DNA of 64,000 nucleotides from NCBI RefSeq assembly GCF_006547065.1, contig NZ_CP041243.1, forward strand, positions 3,053,001 to 3,117,000, in the 5' to 3' direction. The stretch comes from Brevundimonas sp. M20 (GTDB taxonomy: Bacteria; Pseudomonadota; Alphaproteobacteria; Caulobacterales; Caulobacteraceae). Both the position numbers and the translations under genes were made by a program. The notes beneath the pieces are model-generated. The model was given only the letters and a program-made list of their open reading frames with translations. It ran no database searches and was not told the origin of the DNA. Shown here in pieces: positions 43,723 through 53,857 of this stretch (position 1 is its first letter; every line of letters starts with the position of its first letter).

Positions 43723-44268
43723 TTGAAGGCCAGGACCGCCGAAGACCGCCAGCTGCTTGAGCTGATCGAACCCATCGCTGAAAGCCTGGGTCTCGAGGTC
43801 GTGCGCGTGCGCCTGATGGGCGGCACCCAGCGGCGGCGTCTGCAGATCATGGCCGAGCGCGCCAGCGACCACGACATCGCGGTCGAGGAATGCGCCCGTC
43901 TGAGCCGCGCCGTGTCGGAGGTGTTCGACGCCGCCGATCCGATCGCGGGAGAGTATCTTCTGGAAGTCTCGTCGCCGGGCATCGACCGCCCGCTGACCCG
44001 CCTGAGCGACTTCGACCTGTTCGAAGGCTATGAGGCGCGTCTGGAGACGGACCGGATGGTCGAGGGCCGCAAGCGCTTCAAGGGCGTGCTGGCCGGGACC
44101 GAAGACGACAATATCGCCATCGATCTGGAAGGGGAGGACGACACCGCCCTGATCCCGTTCGAATGGCTGGTCGACGCCAAGCTGGTGCTGACCGACGAAC
44201 TGATGAAGGCGGGCGCCGAAAAGCGCGCCGCCCGTAACGACGACACTCTGACCGAGACCGAGGACTGA
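43723..44268 (+). CDS. rimP: Ribosome maturation factor RimP
   Basis: A 181-residue 30S-assembly factor. [33 protein letters not shown] forms the N-terminal alpha/beta domain. [31 protein letters not shown] bridges to the C-terminal SH3-like domain. There is no ATG at the conserved beginning; TTG at 43723 fits best. It ends 2 nt before nusA. Confidence 0.94.
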   Translation: MKARTAEDRQLLELIEPIAESLGLEVVRVRLMGGTQRRRLQIMAERASDHDIAVEECARLSRAVSEVFDAADPIAGEYLLEVSSPGIDRPLTRLSDFDLFEGYEARLETDRMVEGRKRFKGVLAGTEDDNIAIDLEGEDDTALIPFEWLVDAKLVLTDELMKAGAEKRAARNDDTLTETED

Positions 44269-44270
44269 AC

Positions 44271-46001
44271 ATGGCCGTTGGCGTTTCCGCGAACCGTCTT
44301 GAGCTGCTGCACATCGCCGATGCGGTGGCGCGCGAGAAGAACATCGACAAGGAGATCGTCATCGAGGCGATCGAGGAAGCGATCCAGAAGGGCGCCAAGG
44401 CCCGCTATGGCGCGCACCACGACATCCGCGCCAAGATCGATCCGAAGACCGGCGAACTGACCCTGACCCGTCACGTCACCATCGTGGCCGACGACTGGCA
44501 GCCGGAAGACGAGCTGGAAGAGTTCAACGACAGCGCCATGGTGCGCCTGACGGACGCCTCGAAGCGCGATCCGGAAGCCGAGGTCGGCAAGGAATACGTC
44601 GAAAACCTGCCGCCGTTCGAATTCGGTCGCGTGCAGACCCAGATGGCCCGCCAGGTCGTGACCGGGAAGGTCCGCGAGGCCGAACGCGCCAACCAGTACG
44701 AAGAGTTCAAGGACCGTGTCGGCGAGATCGTCAACGGCACCGTCAAGCGCGTCGAATACGGCAATACCATCGTCGATCTGGGCCGTGGCGAAGGCATCAT
44801 GCGCCGCAACGACTCGATCCCGCGCGAAGCCTTCAACATCGGCGACCGCATCCGCACCTACATCTACGACGTCCGCCCCGAGGCGAAGGGCCCGCAGGTC
44901 ATGCTGTCGCGCTCGCACCCCGGCTTCATGGCCAAGCTGTTCGCGCAGGAAGTGCCGGAAGTGTACGACGGCGTGATCGAAATCCGCGCCGCCGCCCGCG
45001 ACGCCGGTTCGCGCGCCAAGATGGCCGTGCTGTCGAACGACTCGTCCATCGACCCCGTCGGCGCCTGCGTCGGCATGCGCGGCTCGCGCGTTCAGGCGGT
45101 CGTCGCCGAACTGCAGGGCGAGAAGATCGACATCATCCAGTGGAACAACGACGAGCCGACGTTCATCGTGAACGCCCTCGCCCCCGCCGAAGTGTCGAAG
45201 GTGGTGCTGGACGAGGAAGCCGACCGCGTTGAGGTCGTGGTCCCGGACGAACAGCTGTCGCTGGCCATTGGCCGCCGCGGCCAGAATGTCCGCCTGGCCT
45301 CGCAACTGACCGGCTGGCAGATCGACATCATCACGGAGTCGCAGGACTCCGAGCGCCGCCAGCGCGAGTTCACCGAGCGCACCGCCCTGTTCCAGGAAGC
45401 CCTGGACGTGGACGAGGTCATCGCCCAGCTGCTGGTCACCGAAGGCTTCGCCACGGTCGAGGATCTGGCCTTCGTCGAACCCTATGAAATCTCCGAGATC
45501 GAGGGCTTCGACGAGGATACCGCCGAGGAATTGCAGACCCGCGCCCGTGAATTCCTCGATCGCAAGGCCGCCGAGCTGGACGCCAAGCGCAAGGAGCTGG
45601 GTGTCGAGGACGGCCTGCTGGACGTGCCGGGCGTGACCCTGGCCATGACCGTCGCCCTGGGCGAAGGCGGGGTGAAGACCGTCGAGGATCTGGCCGATCT
45701 GGCCACCGACGAAATCCGCGGCGGCTATGAAGTCCGCAACGGCGAGCGTGTGAAGGTTCCGGGCGTTCTGGAAAGCTTCAACCTGGCGCAGGAAGACGCC
45801 GAGCTGCTGATCCTGCAGGCCCGCGTGGCCGCCGGCTGGATCGACGCCTCGGAACTGCCGCAGCCGGAGCCCGAGCCGGAATACGAGGAAGAATACGCCG
45901 AGGGCGAATACGACGCCGACTCCGTCTTCTCGAACACCCCGTCGGACGAAGCGTCCGAAGAGGCTCCGGCGGACGACGCCGATCAGCCCGAAAACGCGTG
46001 A
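44271..46001 (+). CDS. nusA: Transcription termination/antitermination factor NusA
   Basis: A 576-residue RNA polymerase-binding protein. The N-terminal domain (1-125), the S1 domain with [22 protein letters not shown] (about 157-178), two KH domains with [26 protein letters not shown] (about 263-288) and [21 protein letters not shown] (about 332-352), and C-terminal helix-hairpin-helix repeats are all present. The last 50 residues are acidic. First long gene of the nusA-infB operon. Confidence 0.97.
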   Translation: MAVGVSANRLELLHIADAVAREKNIDKEIVIEAIEEAIQKGAKARYGAHHDIRAKIDPKTGELTLTRHVTIVADDWQPEDELEEFNDSAMVRLTDASKRDPEAEVGKEYVENLPPFEFGRVQTQMARQVVTGKVREAERANQYEEFKDRVGEIVNGTVKRVEYGNTIVDLGRGEGIMRRNDSIPREAFNIGDRIRTYIYDVRPEAKGPQVMLSRSHPGFMAKLFAQEVPEVYDGVIEIRAAARDAGSRAKMAVLSNDSSIDPVGACVGMRGSRVQAVVAELQGEKIDIIQWNNDEPTFIVNALAPAEVSKVVLDEEADRVEVVVPDEQLSLAIGRRGQNVRLASQLTGWQIDIITESQDSERRQREFTERTALFQEALDVDEVIAQLLVTEGFATVEDLAFVEPYEISEIEGFDEDTAEELQTRAREFLDRKAAELDAKRKELGVEDGLLDVPGVTLAMTVALGEGGVKTVEDLADLATDEIRGGYEVRNGERVKVPGVLESFNLAQEDAELLILQARVAAGWIDASELPQPEPEPEYEEEYAEGEYDADSVFSNTPSDEASEEAPADDADQPENA

Positions 46002-46019
46002 TGGGAGCCCCCGCCGTTC

Positions 46020-46688
46020 ATGAGCTTGCGCGACGCAACGATCGATAGAGACCGCCGGGACCTGGTCACGCACCAGGTCATGGATGAATCTCGTCTGATC
46101 CGTTTCGTCGCCGCTCCTGACGGCGGGGTCGCCCCCGACCTGGCGCGCAAACTGCCCGGTCGCGGCCTGTGGGTCGCCGCAGACCGCGCCTCCATCGCCA
46201 CGGCGGTGAAGAAAAATCTGTTCAGCCGCGCGGCGAAAGCCCCGCTGAAACCCACCGCCGATCTGCCCGATCTGGTGGAATCGCTGCTGATGAAACGCTG
46301 TCTGGAGCAGCTGGGTCTTGCCCGGCGCGAAGGCGCGCTTATCTCTGGCTTCGAAAAATCGGCCGCCGCGATCCGCTCCGGAAAGGCCGCATGGATCGTC
46401 GAGGCGGCGGACGGTTCCGCCGACGGACGGGGCAAGCTTCTGGCCCTCGCCAGACACCAGATACCGCCGCCCCGGGTGTGCGGGGTCTTCAGCGCTGACG
46501 ATTTGGGTTTGGCCCTTGGGCTGGAAAATGCGATACACGCCGTCCTGCTGGAGGGCGGGCGGGCCGATCGCTGGACCTTTGAGGTCGAGAGACTGGCGGG
46601 ATTTCGACCGTTGACGCCCCCGGAGTGGGGCGACGAGGCGGCTGAGGCCCCGGATGGAAATTCAGACGGGCGGGGTTCCGCTCCCTGA
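46020..46688 (+). CDS. YlxR-type RNA-binding protein (DUF448) with L7Ae-like second domain
   Basis: A 222-residue protein at the usual ylxR position between nusA and infB. The N-terminal DUF448 domain shows MDESRLIRFVAAPDGGVAPDLARKLPGRGLWVAADR; the Cys pairs often seen near its start are absent. The second domain (about 85-185) resembles the L7Ae/YlxQ fold (LGLARREGALISGFEKSAAAIRSGKAAWIVEAADGS). It probably binds rRNA or RNase P RNA. Gene 18 nt after nusA. Confidence 0.9.
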   Translation: MSLRDATIDRDRRDLVTHQVMDESRLIRFVAAPDGGVAPDLARKLPGRGLWVAADRASIATAVKKNLFSRAAKAPLKPTADLPDLVESLLMKRCLEQLGLARREGALISGFEKSAAAIRSGKAAWIVEAADGSADGRGKLLALARHQIPPPRVCGVFSADDLGLALGLENAIHAVLLEGGRADRWTFEVERLAGFRPLTPPEWGDEAAEAPDGNSDGRGSAP

Positions 46689-46776
46689 GGGGGGCGGCGT
46701 TCCGCACGGCTTTTTGTGTTTGACGACCAAGTTTGGATGGGCCCGGGACTTTCCCGAGCCAAAGTAAAGCGACCGG

Positions 46777-49700
46777 ATGACTGACGAGAACGACAAGACC
46801 AACGACGGCAAAACGACCCCCTCTTCGACGGGGCCGCGCGCGCCGCTGAGCCTGAAGCCGCGGACGGCGGGATCGGTTTCGACCGGCACCGTGCGCCAGA
46901 GCTTCAGCCACGGCCGCACCAAGACCGTGGTTGTCGAAACCAAGCGCCGCGTCGGCGCGACCCCGGGCGGCCATCAGCGTCCGCAGGGCTTCGACGTCGC
47001 CCGCCCGGCCGCCGCACCGGCTGCCGCACCACAGGCGCCGCGCCCGACCGGGCCCGCGGACGGCAACCTGTCGCAATCCGAACAGGAAGCCCGTCGCCGC
47101 GCGATCGAGCTGGCCACCCAGCAGAACGCCGAGCGTGAACGCGCCGCCGCCGAGGAACGCGCCCGCAAGGACGCCGCCGCTCGTGAGCAGGCCGCCGCCG
47201 CCGAGGCCGCCGCCAGCGCCGCCCAGGCTGAAGCCGCCGCCGCCCGCGCCGCCGCCGAGGCCGCCCGCAACGAGGCGGCCAAGCTGGCCGCCGCCGCGCC
47301 TGCGCCCGCTCCGGTGAAGGCCAAGCCCGCCGCGCCGGTCGAAGCCGCCGCGCCCGCCCCGACGCCGGCTCCGGCTCCGGCTCCGACGCCTGCCCCCACG
47401 CCGCGTCCGGCCGCACCGGCCCGTCCGTCCGTCAACTTCGGCCAACGCGCGCCGCGCCTGCCCTCGGGCAACCCGGGTCGCGCCCCGGCTCCCGGCTTCG
47501 GCGGCCGTTCGGCCCGCGAACAGGCCATGGGTGGCGGTGAGCGCAGCTTCACCGATCGCCCGGCCGCGGCCGCCGGCGGCGCCGGTCGCCCCCAAGGTGA
47601 TCGCCCGCAACAGGGTGATCGTCCGCAGGGCGCGCGCGCTCCGGGCGCCCGTCCGACCCAACCGGTCCGCTATTCCGCGCTGGACCCGCGCCCGGCCCCC
47701 GGCGCCCGCGCCGGCGCCCCGCGCACCGGTCCCGGCGGTCGTCCCGCCCCGAATGCTCCGCCTGCGACTCCGGAAGTCGCCCGTCCCGCGCGCGCCGGCT
47801 TCGGTCGCCCCGCCGGCAGCCGGGCCGAGGAAGATCGTGACAAGCGCTTCAACGAAGCCGGACCGGGCAAGGCCGTCAGCCGCACCCGCGGCGAGCCGAA
47901 GCGCCGCGAAGGCCGCCTGACCATCCAGGCCGTGGCCGGTGGTGACGAGGACGCCGCCGAGCGCATGCGCTCGCTGGCCTCGGTTCGCCGCGCCCGCGAA
48001 CGCGAGAAGGAAAAGCGCAAGGGCGGCTCGACCGATGCGCCGAACCGTCCGCGTGAAGTCGTCATTCCGGACACCATCACGGTCGGCGAACTGGCCAACC
48101 GGATGGCCGTTCGCGGCGTCGACATCATCAAATTCCTGATGCGTCAGGGCCTGATGATGAAGATCAACGACGTCATCGATTCCGACACCGCCGAACTGGT
48201 CGCCGAAGAGTACGGCATGGCCGTCAAGCGCGTGTCCGAGTCGGACGTTGAAGAAGGCTTCATCGCCGAGGCTGATGACGAAGGCGCCACCGAAGGTCGC
48301 GCCCCGGTCGTGGCCATCATGGGTCACGTCGACCACGGCAAGACCTCGTTGCTGGATGCGCTGCGCACCACGGACGTGGCGGGCGGCGAAGCCGGCGGCA
48401 TCACCCAGCACATCGGCGCCTATCAGGTGCGCCTGGAAAACGGCCAGCGCGTCACCTTCCTGGACACCCCGGGCCACGCCGCCTTCTCGGCGATGCGTGC
48501 GCGCGGCGCCAACGTCACGGACATCGTGGTGCTGGTCGTGGCGGCGGACGACGGCGTCATGCCGCAGACGGTGGAAGCCATCCAGCACGCCAAGGCGGCG
48601 GGCGCCCCGCTGATCGTGGCGGTCAACAAGATCGACAAGCCGGACGCCAACTCGCAGAAGGTCGTCAACGAACTGCTGCAGTACGAGGTCATCTCGGAAA
48701 GCCTGGGCGGCGATACCCAGATCATCGAGGTCTCGGCCAAGGAACGGCTGAACCTGAACGGTCTGATCGACGCCATTCTGGTTCAGGCCGAGGTCATGGA
48801 CCTGCGCGCCAACCCCGACCGTTCGGCGGAGGGCGTGGTCATCGAAGCCAAGCTGGACAAGGGCCGCGGCCCGGTCGCGACCGTTCTGGTCAAGCGCGGC
48901 ACGCTGAAGCGCGGCGACATCGTCGTGGCCGGTTCGTCGTGGGGCAAGGTGCGAGCCCTGCTGAACGAACGCAACGAGCAGCTGACCGAAGCCGGCCCAT
49001 CGGTTCCGGTGGAGATTCTGGGTCTGGACGAAGCCCCCTCGCCGGGCGACGTGCTGGCCGTGGTCGAGAGCGAGGCCCGCGCCCGCGAGCTGACGGACTA
49101 TCGCGAGCGCGTGCGCCGCGAGAAGGCAATCGGCGGCGGCAACCAGGTCTCGCTGGTCGACATGATGGCCAAGCTGGGCTCCAAGAAGATCAGCGAGCTG
49201 CCGGTCGTCATCAAGTCGGACGTGCAGGGTTCGGGCGAAGCCATCGCCGGATCGCTGGAGAAGATGGGCAACGACGAAGTGCGCGCGCGCATCGTCATGC
49301 AAGGCGCCGGCGGGATCACCGAGAGCGACGTGCAACTGGCCAAGTCGGCCGGCGCGCCGATCCTCGGCTTCAACGTTCGTGCGTCGAAGCAGGCCCGTGA
49401 CCTCGCCGACCGAGAGGGCGTCGAAATCCGCTACTACTCGATCATCTACGATCTTCTGGACGACATGAAGGGCGTGCTGTCGGGCATGCTTGCGCCGCTG
49501 CAGCGTGAAACCTTCCTGGGCAACGCCCAGGTGCTGCAGGTCTTCGACATCTCCAAGACCGGCAAGATCGCCGGTTGCCGGGTGTCCGAAGGCGTGGTGC
49601 GCAAGGGCGCCAAGGTCCGCATCATCCGCGACGACGTGGTGGTGCTGGAACTGGGCACCCTCACGACGCTCAAGCGCTTCAAGGACGAGGTCAACGAGGT

Positions 49701-49809
49701 CCCGTCGGGTCAGGAGTGCGGCATGCACTTCCAGGGCTTCCAGGACATCAAGGCCGGCGATTACATCGAGTGCTTCACGGTCGAAGAGATCAAGCGAACG
49801 CTGGACTAG
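46777..49809 (+). CDS. infB: Translation initiation factor IF-2
   Basis: A 1010-residue GTPase that places initiator tRNA on the 30S subunit. A long Ala/Pro/Arg-rich disordered N-terminus (about 1-420) is followed by an IF2_N motif ([22 protein letters not shown]). The G domain comes next: GHVDHGKTS (G1), GITQHIGAY (G2), DTPGHAAF (G3), NKID (G4), SAK (G5); then domains II-IV to the end. Intrinsic terminator follows. Confidence 0.98.
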   Translation: MTDENDKTNDGKTTPSSTGPRAPLSLKPRTAGSVSTGTVRQSFSHGRTKTVVVETKRRVGATPGGHQRPQGFDVARPAAAPAAAPQAPRPTGPADGNLSQSEQEARRRAIELATQQNAERERAAAEERARKDAAAREQAAAAEAAASAAQAEAAAARAAAEAARNEAAKLAAAAPAPAPVKAKPAAPVEAAAPAPTPAPAPAPTPAPTPRPAAPARPSVNFGQRAPRLPSGNPGRAPAPGFGGRSAREQAMGGGERSFTDRPAAAAGGAGRPQGDRPQQGDRPQGARAPGARPTQPVRYSALDPRPAPGARAGAPRTGPGGRPAPNAPPATPEVARPARAGFGRPAGSRAEEDRDKRFNEAGPGKAVSRTRGEPKRREGRLTIQAVAGGDEDAAERMRSLASVRRAREREKEKRKGGSTDAPNRPREVVIPDTITVGELANRMAVRGVDIIKFLMRQGLMMKINDVIDSDTAELVAEEYGMAVKRVSESDVEEGFIAEADDEGATEGRAPVVAIMGHVDHGKTSLLDALRTTDVAGGEAGGITQHIGAYQVRLENGQRVTFLDTPGHAAFSAMRARGANVTDIVVLVVAADDGVMPQTVEAIQHAKAAGAPLIVAVNKIDKPDANSQKVVNELLQYEVISESLGGDTQIIEVSAKERLNLNGLIDAILVQAEVMDLRANPDRSAEGVVIEAKLDKGRGPVATVLVKRGTLKRGDIVVAGSSWGKVRALLNERNEQLTEAGPSVPVEILGLDEAPSPGDVLAVVESEARARELTDYRERVRREKAIGGGNQVSLVDMMAKLGSKKISELPVVIKSDVQGSGEAIAGSLEKMGNDEVRARIVMQGAGGITESDVQLAKSAGAPILGFNVRASKQARDLADREGVEIRYYSIIYDLLDDMKGVLSGMLAPLQRETFLGNAQVLQVFDISKTGKIAGCRVSEGVVRKGAKVRIIRDDVVVLELGTLTTLKRFKDEVNEVPSGQECGMHFQGFQDIKAGDYIECFTVEEIKRTLD

Positions 49810-49826
49810 TCGTTCAGGGATAAGGG

Positions 49827-49853
49827 AAAGGCGGCGCCGCGGCGTCGCCTTTT
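49827..49853 (+). terminator. Intrinsic terminator of infB
   Basis: AAGGCG ... CGCCTT, with inner GCGCC / GGCGT pairing, then TTT. It ends the nusA-infB unit; the next genes must be transcribed by read-through or a new promoter. Confidence 0.75.
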
Positions 49854-49881
49854 CGCCATCCGGATCAAGGATCACTTCTGC

Positions 49882-50394
49882 ATGCGCCGTTTGCTGATCA
49901 CCCTTCTGACCCTTTCCGCCGTCGCCGGTCCGGCCGCGGCCGAGACCCGCTACATGGCGTTCGACGCCGCCGACCGGATCACCCAGGCCCTGACGCGCGG
50001 CGTGACCCTGGAAGGCGACCGGGGGCTGTTCGGGGCCATCACGGTGCGCAGGATCATCTCGACCTCCAATCGCGGCGAGGCCGAAATCCGTATCGGCGGC
50101 CCCGACGCCGCCCGCCGCGCCCTGCCGCGGGGGGCGACCGAGAACATCCTCTATACGGTGTCGACCGAGGGCGACGGACGCGGCCTGTCCCGCGCCCTGT
50201 GCCCCGGCTCGGAGCAGGCCTATCTGATCCTGGGCCGGGTGCGGCTGGGTCATCCCCTGACGGCGCAGGCCATCGGGCGCTGGGCGGACGGGACCTATCG
50301 GCACTGTGTGAGCCTGTCCTACGTCTGGAGGGGCGAGTGGGCCTTGCCGCCCGCGTCCGCCCCGGACGATTCCGGCGCCCCTGTGGGGCGATAG
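49882..50394 (+). CDS. Exported protein of unknown function
   Basis: A 170-residue protein with a signal peptide (residues 1-20, ending GPAAAET). Two cysteines (about 117 and 148) could form a disulphide in the periplasm. TRGVTLEGDRGLFGAITVRRIIST and CPGSEQAYLILGRVRL are distinctive, but I do not recognise a family. First of three genes inserted between infB and rbfA. Confidence 0.7.
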   Translation: MRRLLITLLTLSAVAGPAAAETRYMAFDAADRITQALTRGVTLEGDRGLFGAITVRRIISTSNRGEAEIRIGGPDAARRALPRGATENILYTVSTEGDGRGLSRALCPGSEQAYLILGRVRLGHPLTAQAIGRWADGTYRHCVSLSYVWRGEWALPPASAPDDSGAPVGR

Positions 50395-50433
50395 CCCTTT
50401 CCCGGCCAAGGCGGGCCCGGTTAGGGTCTCTCC

Positions 50434-51117
50434 ATGACCGCCACCGCCGTCAGCAGATCCAAGAGCCGAAGCAACCGGGGCCTGAAAGGGCTGGCCGGGA
50501 CGCTGGGTTTCGTCTGCCTGGTGCTGTTCCTGCTGGCCATTGAGCAGAAGCAGGCGATGGACGCCTGGGCCGCTGTACGCGATCAGGCCCTGCCTGCCGC
50601 CGGCCGTGTCATCGGCTGGGTGAAGGACGGCGCCTCGGACGGACTGGACGGCCTGAAGAGCGTCGCCTCGGGCGACAGTGAGGCCCCGCGCGCCGCCACC
50701 CCGAACGCCGTGGTTCTGGCCGGAAAATTCCGCCCCGCCGATGACGCCACGCGGGAGGCCGTCGGCGACGCAACCTTCACCGGAGGCATGATCCGACTGG
50801 AAAAGGGGCTGGCCCTGCGCACCCGCCCGCTGCGGATCGCCTCGGGAGATGAGGCCTTCAACGCCACCGGCCGAACCTTCGCCGCTGAACTGGACGCCCG
50901 GACGGACGCCCAGATCGAGCTGCGCACCGTCATTGCCCCGCAGGGCGGCCAGACCGTCGCCTCCACGCCCCTGTGCGGCGGCGCCGTACCGGGCGTGGTC
51001 GCCGTCCTGCATCGTCAGGATCGGGTCGAGGTGATGCTGTTCCGTGAACGGACAATCATCGGCCCGGACGCCGCCACCGACACCCTCTGCGGCGTCTGGC
51101 GTTTCCGCGCCCCCTAG
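50434..51117 (+). CDS. Membrane-anchored protein of unknown function
   Basis: A 227-residue protein with a basic N-terminus, one membrane helix (residues 22-42, GLAGTLGFVCLVLFLLAIEQ) and a periplasmic beta-rich domain. Its cysteines, in STPLCGGAVPG and DTLCGVWRF, probably pair. The end LCGVWRFRAP resembles lipocalin-like closures only superficially. No family recognised. Confidence 0.7.
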   Translation: MTATAVSRSKSRSNRGLKGLAGTLGFVCLVLFLLAIEQKQAMDAWAAVRDQALPAAGRVIGWVKDGASDGLDGLKSVASGDSEAPRAATPNAVVLAGKFRPADDATREAVGDATFTGGMIRLEKGLALRTRPLRIASGDEAFNATGRTFAAELDARTDAQIELRTVIAPQGGQTVASTPLCGGAVPGVVAVLHRQDRVEVMLFRERTIIGPDAATDTLCGVWRFRAP

Positions 51118-51129
51118 AAAGACACACCC

Positions 51130-51819
51130 ATGGGTCTCGGCCGGTTCATTCTCGCGGGCCTGATCGGGGCGCTGGTCGCCCTGTGGACCTGGGTCATGCC
51201 CGGCGATCCCGCCATCCGCTCCATCAGCGCGGGAGAGCCGGTGATCGAAGCCAGCCTGCTGGACAACGGCTTCCACACCGATCTGGCCCTGCCGCGCGCG
51301 GCGCTGGAGGCCCGGGACGGCCCGCTGGCGGTGGCGGTCAAGGCTCTGCCGCCCGGCGGCTGGATCCTGATCGGCTGGGGCGACGCCAAATTCTATGTCG
51401 ACCAGAGCCCGATCAGCGACCGCCTGCTCGACGGCGCGCGCGCCTTCTTCCGCCCCGGCAATGCGTCGGTGGTCATGCTGGACCCGACGCAGGGTGATCC
51501 GCGTCAGATGTTCGCCGAGGACGGTCGCCGCGACTTCCAGCTGTCGCAGGCGGCCTTCGAGGCCATGGCCGCCCGTATCGAGGCCTCGCTGGACCTGTCG
51601 AGCGGCCCGCCCCGCATCGCCGCAGCCCGCCCCGGCGACGATGCCCGCTTCTTCGCCAGCCGCGAGCATTTCAACATCGGCCACCTGTGCAACCACTGGA
51701 CGGCGGGCGTGCTGAACGCCGCCGGCATGACGATCCGGCCCTTCCGCTCGATCCTGTCCTCGGAGGTGGTGGCGACGGTGGATCGCGCCAAGCTGGACAC
51801 CACGGCGACAAAGGACTAG
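51130..51819 (+). CDS. DUF2459 (TIGR02117-type) membrane-anchored protein
   Basis: A 229-residue protein with one N-terminal membrane helix (residues 4-24). The family marks LLDNGFHTDLALPRAAL, ILIGWGDAKFYVD, DPTQGDPRQMF and HFNIGHLCNHWTAGVLNAAGM are clear. The conserved H, GWGD and CNHWT residues suggest a metal or hydrolase-like site, but the family has no known activity. It starts 12 nt after the preceding gene. Confidence 0.85.
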   Translation: MGLGRFILAGLIGALVALWTWVMPGDPAIRSISAGEPVIEASLLDNGFHTDLALPRAALEARDGPLAVAVKALPPGGWILIGWGDAKFYVDQSPISDRLLDGARAFFRPGNASVVMLDPTQGDPRQMFAEDGRRDFQLSQAAFEAMAARIEASLDLSSGPPRIAAARPGDDARFFASREHFNIGHLCNHWTAGVLNAAGMTIRPFRSILSSEVVATVDRAKLDTTATKD

Positions 51820-51886
51820 ACCGCGCCCCCTTCGCCTTTCAGCCGGGTCCGAGCCCCGGCGGGCGACAGGAGAAGGAGGCCGCCGC

Positions 51887-52342
51887 ATGGGCCGCAAGCA
51901 ACATACCCGCAACGCCACCGGACCGCAGGGACCGTCGCAACGCCAGCTGCGCGCCGGCGAGCTGATCCGTCACGCCCTGGTCGAGGTGCTGCGTGAGGAA
52001 GAGATTCACGACCCGGCGATGGAGGGCGTGTCGGTGACCATCACCGAGGTTCGCCTGTCGCCGGACCTGAAGCACGCCACCTGCTTCGTCGAGCCGCTGG
52101 GCGCCGGCGTGGCGGATGCTCCCACCGCCGGGCACGTGGACGAGATCATCAAGGCGCTGAACGCCCACGCCAAATTCCTGCGCGGCGTGCTGGGCAAGCA
52201 TATCGACATGAAATTCACGCCGGATCTGCGCTTCCGCCACGACGACAGCTTCGACGCCGCCAGCCATATGGACCGGCTGTTCAACGATCCCCGCGTTCGC
52301 GCCGATCTGGACCGGGCGGACGATACGGACGAAGAGGCGTGA
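51887..52342 (+). CDS. rbfA: 30S ribosome-binding factor RbfA
   Basis: A 151-residue cold-shock ribosome-maturation factor with the KH-like fold: [72 protein letters not shown]. The C-terminal tail is acidic ([10 protein letters not shown]). Followed by truB. Confidence 0.96.
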   Translation: MGRKQHTRNATGPQGPSQRQLRAGELIRHALVEVLREEEIHDPAMEGVSVTITEVRLSPDLKHATCFVEPLGAGVADAPTAGHVDEIIKALNAHAKFLRGVLGKHIDMKFTPDLRFRHDDSFDAASHMDRLFNDPRVRADLDRADDTDEEA

Positions 52343-52382
52343 CCCGGCCTCAAGTCGCGCGAAGCGCGGCGGGCCAGGCGTA

Positions 52383-53315
52383 ATGGCCCGTCGGAAACGC
52401 GGCGAGATCGTCAACGGCTGGGTCTGTCTGGACAAGCCGTACGAGATGGGATCGACGGAGGCCGTCACCCGCATCCGCCGCCTGTTCGACGCCCAGAAGG
52501 CCGGGCATGCCGGGACGCTGGACCCGCTGGCCTCCGGCATCCTGCCCATCGCGCTGGGAGAGGCGACCAAGACCGTGCCCTTCATGATGGAGGCGCAGAA
52601 GGTCTATCGCTTCACCCTCCACTGGGGCGTCTCGACCGACAGCGTTGACCGCGAGGGCGAGATCATCGGCCGTTCGGACGTGCGTCCGACGGTACAGGCG
52701 GTGAAGGCCGCCCTGCCCGCCTTCGTCGGCGAGATCGATCAGGTCCCGCCGGCCTTCTCGGCCGTCAAGGTGGACGGCCAGCGCGCCTATGACCTGGCCC
52801 GCGAAGGCGTGAAGGTCGAGCTGAAGGCCCGCCGGGTGACCATCCACGAGGCGACGGTGACCGACGCGCCGGACGCCGACCACATCGAGATCACCATGCG
52901 GACCGGCAAGGGTGTCTATGTCCGTTCGCTGGCGCGCGATCTGGCCGCGGTGTTGGGCGCCGAGGGTCATGTGTCGGCCCTGCGAAGAGAGCAGGTGGGT
53001 CCGTTCAACCTGCAAAACGCGGTGACGCTGGATTCTCTGGAGGAAATGGTGCATAGGGGCGCCGCCTCGGAAGGCTTGCTTCCCGTCGCGACCGCCCTGG
53101 ACGACATCCCGGAGCTGGCCGTTACGGATCAGGACGCCTTCTCGCTTCGGCAGGGACGGCCGATCGTTCTGCTTCCCCGACAGGTCGAGACACTCAAGGG
53201 TCAGCTGCAAGGCGACGCCCGGACGGTTTCGGTCTTTCTGGGACAGACCCTCGTCGCTCTCGGTCAGTTGCGGGCCGGTCGGATTGAACCCGACCGCGTT
53301 TTCAATCTCCCCTGA
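52383..53315 (+). CDS. truB: tRNA pseudouridine(55) synthase TruB
   Basis: A 310-residue enzyme that makes pseudouridine 55 in tRNA. The catalytic Asp is D47 in [46 protein letters not shown] and the thumb region [11 protein letters not shown] are intact. The ATG at 52383 gives the usual basic N-terminus (MARRKRG). Upstream of rpsO. Confidence 0.96.
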   Translation: MARRKRGEIVNGWVCLDKPYEMGSTEAVTRIRRLFDAQKAGHAGTLDPLASGILPIALGEATKTVPFMMEAQKVYRFTLHWGVSTDSVDREGEIIGRSDVRPTVQAVKAALPAFVGEIDQVPPAFSAVKVDGQRAYDLAREGVKVELKARRVTIHEATVTDAPDADHIEITMRTGKGVYVRSLARDLAAVLGAEGHVSALRREQVGPFNLQNAVTLDSLEEMVHRGAASEGLLPVATALDDIPELAVTDQDAFSLRQGRPIVLLPRQVETLKGQLQGDARTVSVFLGQTLVALGQLRAGRIEPDRVFNLP

Positions 53316-53350
53316 CCTCGCTGTCGGGGGCTCCAGCAAGGAGAACCACG

Positions 53351-53620
53351 ATGTCGATCACTGCCGAGCGTAAAGCTCAAGTCATCGCCGATAACGCCCG
53401 TGGCGCCGGCGACACCGGTTCGGCCGAAGTCCAGGTCGCGATCCTGTCGGAACGCATCGCCAACCTCACCGAGCACTTCAAGACCCACAAGAAGGACAAC
53501 CACTCGCGTCGCGGCCTGCTGAAGCTGGTCTCGCAGCGTCGTCGTCTTCTGGATCACCTGAACAAGACCGACAATGCGCGTTACGTCGCCATCGTCGCCA
53601 AGCTGGGCCTGCGCCGCTAA
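53351..53620 (+). CDS. rpsO: 30S ribosomal protein S15
   Basis: An 89-residue primary rRNA-binding protein with the S15 signature [19 protein letters not shown] and [26 protein letters not shown] precedes the ATG. The order truB-rpsO-pnp is typical. Confidence 0.98.
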   Translation: MSITAERKAQVIADNARGAGDTGSAEVQVAILSERIANLTEHFKTHKKDNHSRRGLLKLVSQRRRLLDHLNKTDNARYVAIVAKLGLRR

Positions 53621-53633
53621 GGCAGGGCTTCGG

Positions 53634-53656
53634 AGGGCCCGCCCCGCGCGGGCCCT
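53634..53656 (+). terminator. Intrinsic terminator of rpsO
   Basis: AGGGCCCGC, 5-nt loop and perfect 9-bp complement, followed by TCT. It starts 13 nt after the rpsO stop. Confidence 0.8.
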
Positions 53657-53665
53657 TCTGCTATT

Positions 53666-53779
53666 CGCCCGCGCGCCGCGGGCGGGACCCTTTGGTCCCA
53701 CAGTACCGGCGCAGACGCAGAGGGCCCTGAACACCGGTCCTCACATTCACCCGCCCGGGCTTCAATACGGAACCCCGGG
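53666..53779 (+). promoter_or_regulatory. Multi-hairpin leader of pnp
   Basis: Three further hairpins: CGCCCGCG / CGCGGGCG (53666-53684), GGGACC / GGTCCC (53684-53699) and a stem of two CCCGGG words (53754-53779). In E. coli the pnp leader is cut by RNase III at such a stem and PNPase then represses itself; the same is plausible here. Confidence 0.45.
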
Positions 53780-53857
53780 TCCACAGGGACCGAAGGACTG
53801 AACCCCTGACGCTCCGCCCCGCCGGGAATACGCCCGCCGGGATACGAAAGACGAAAT

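Noticed and set aside
46489..51918. 1809-residue minus-strand open frame over infB
   Set aside because: It lies antisense to infB and its neighbours, a known effect of third-position GC bias; its Gly/Arg/His composition mirrors infB codons.
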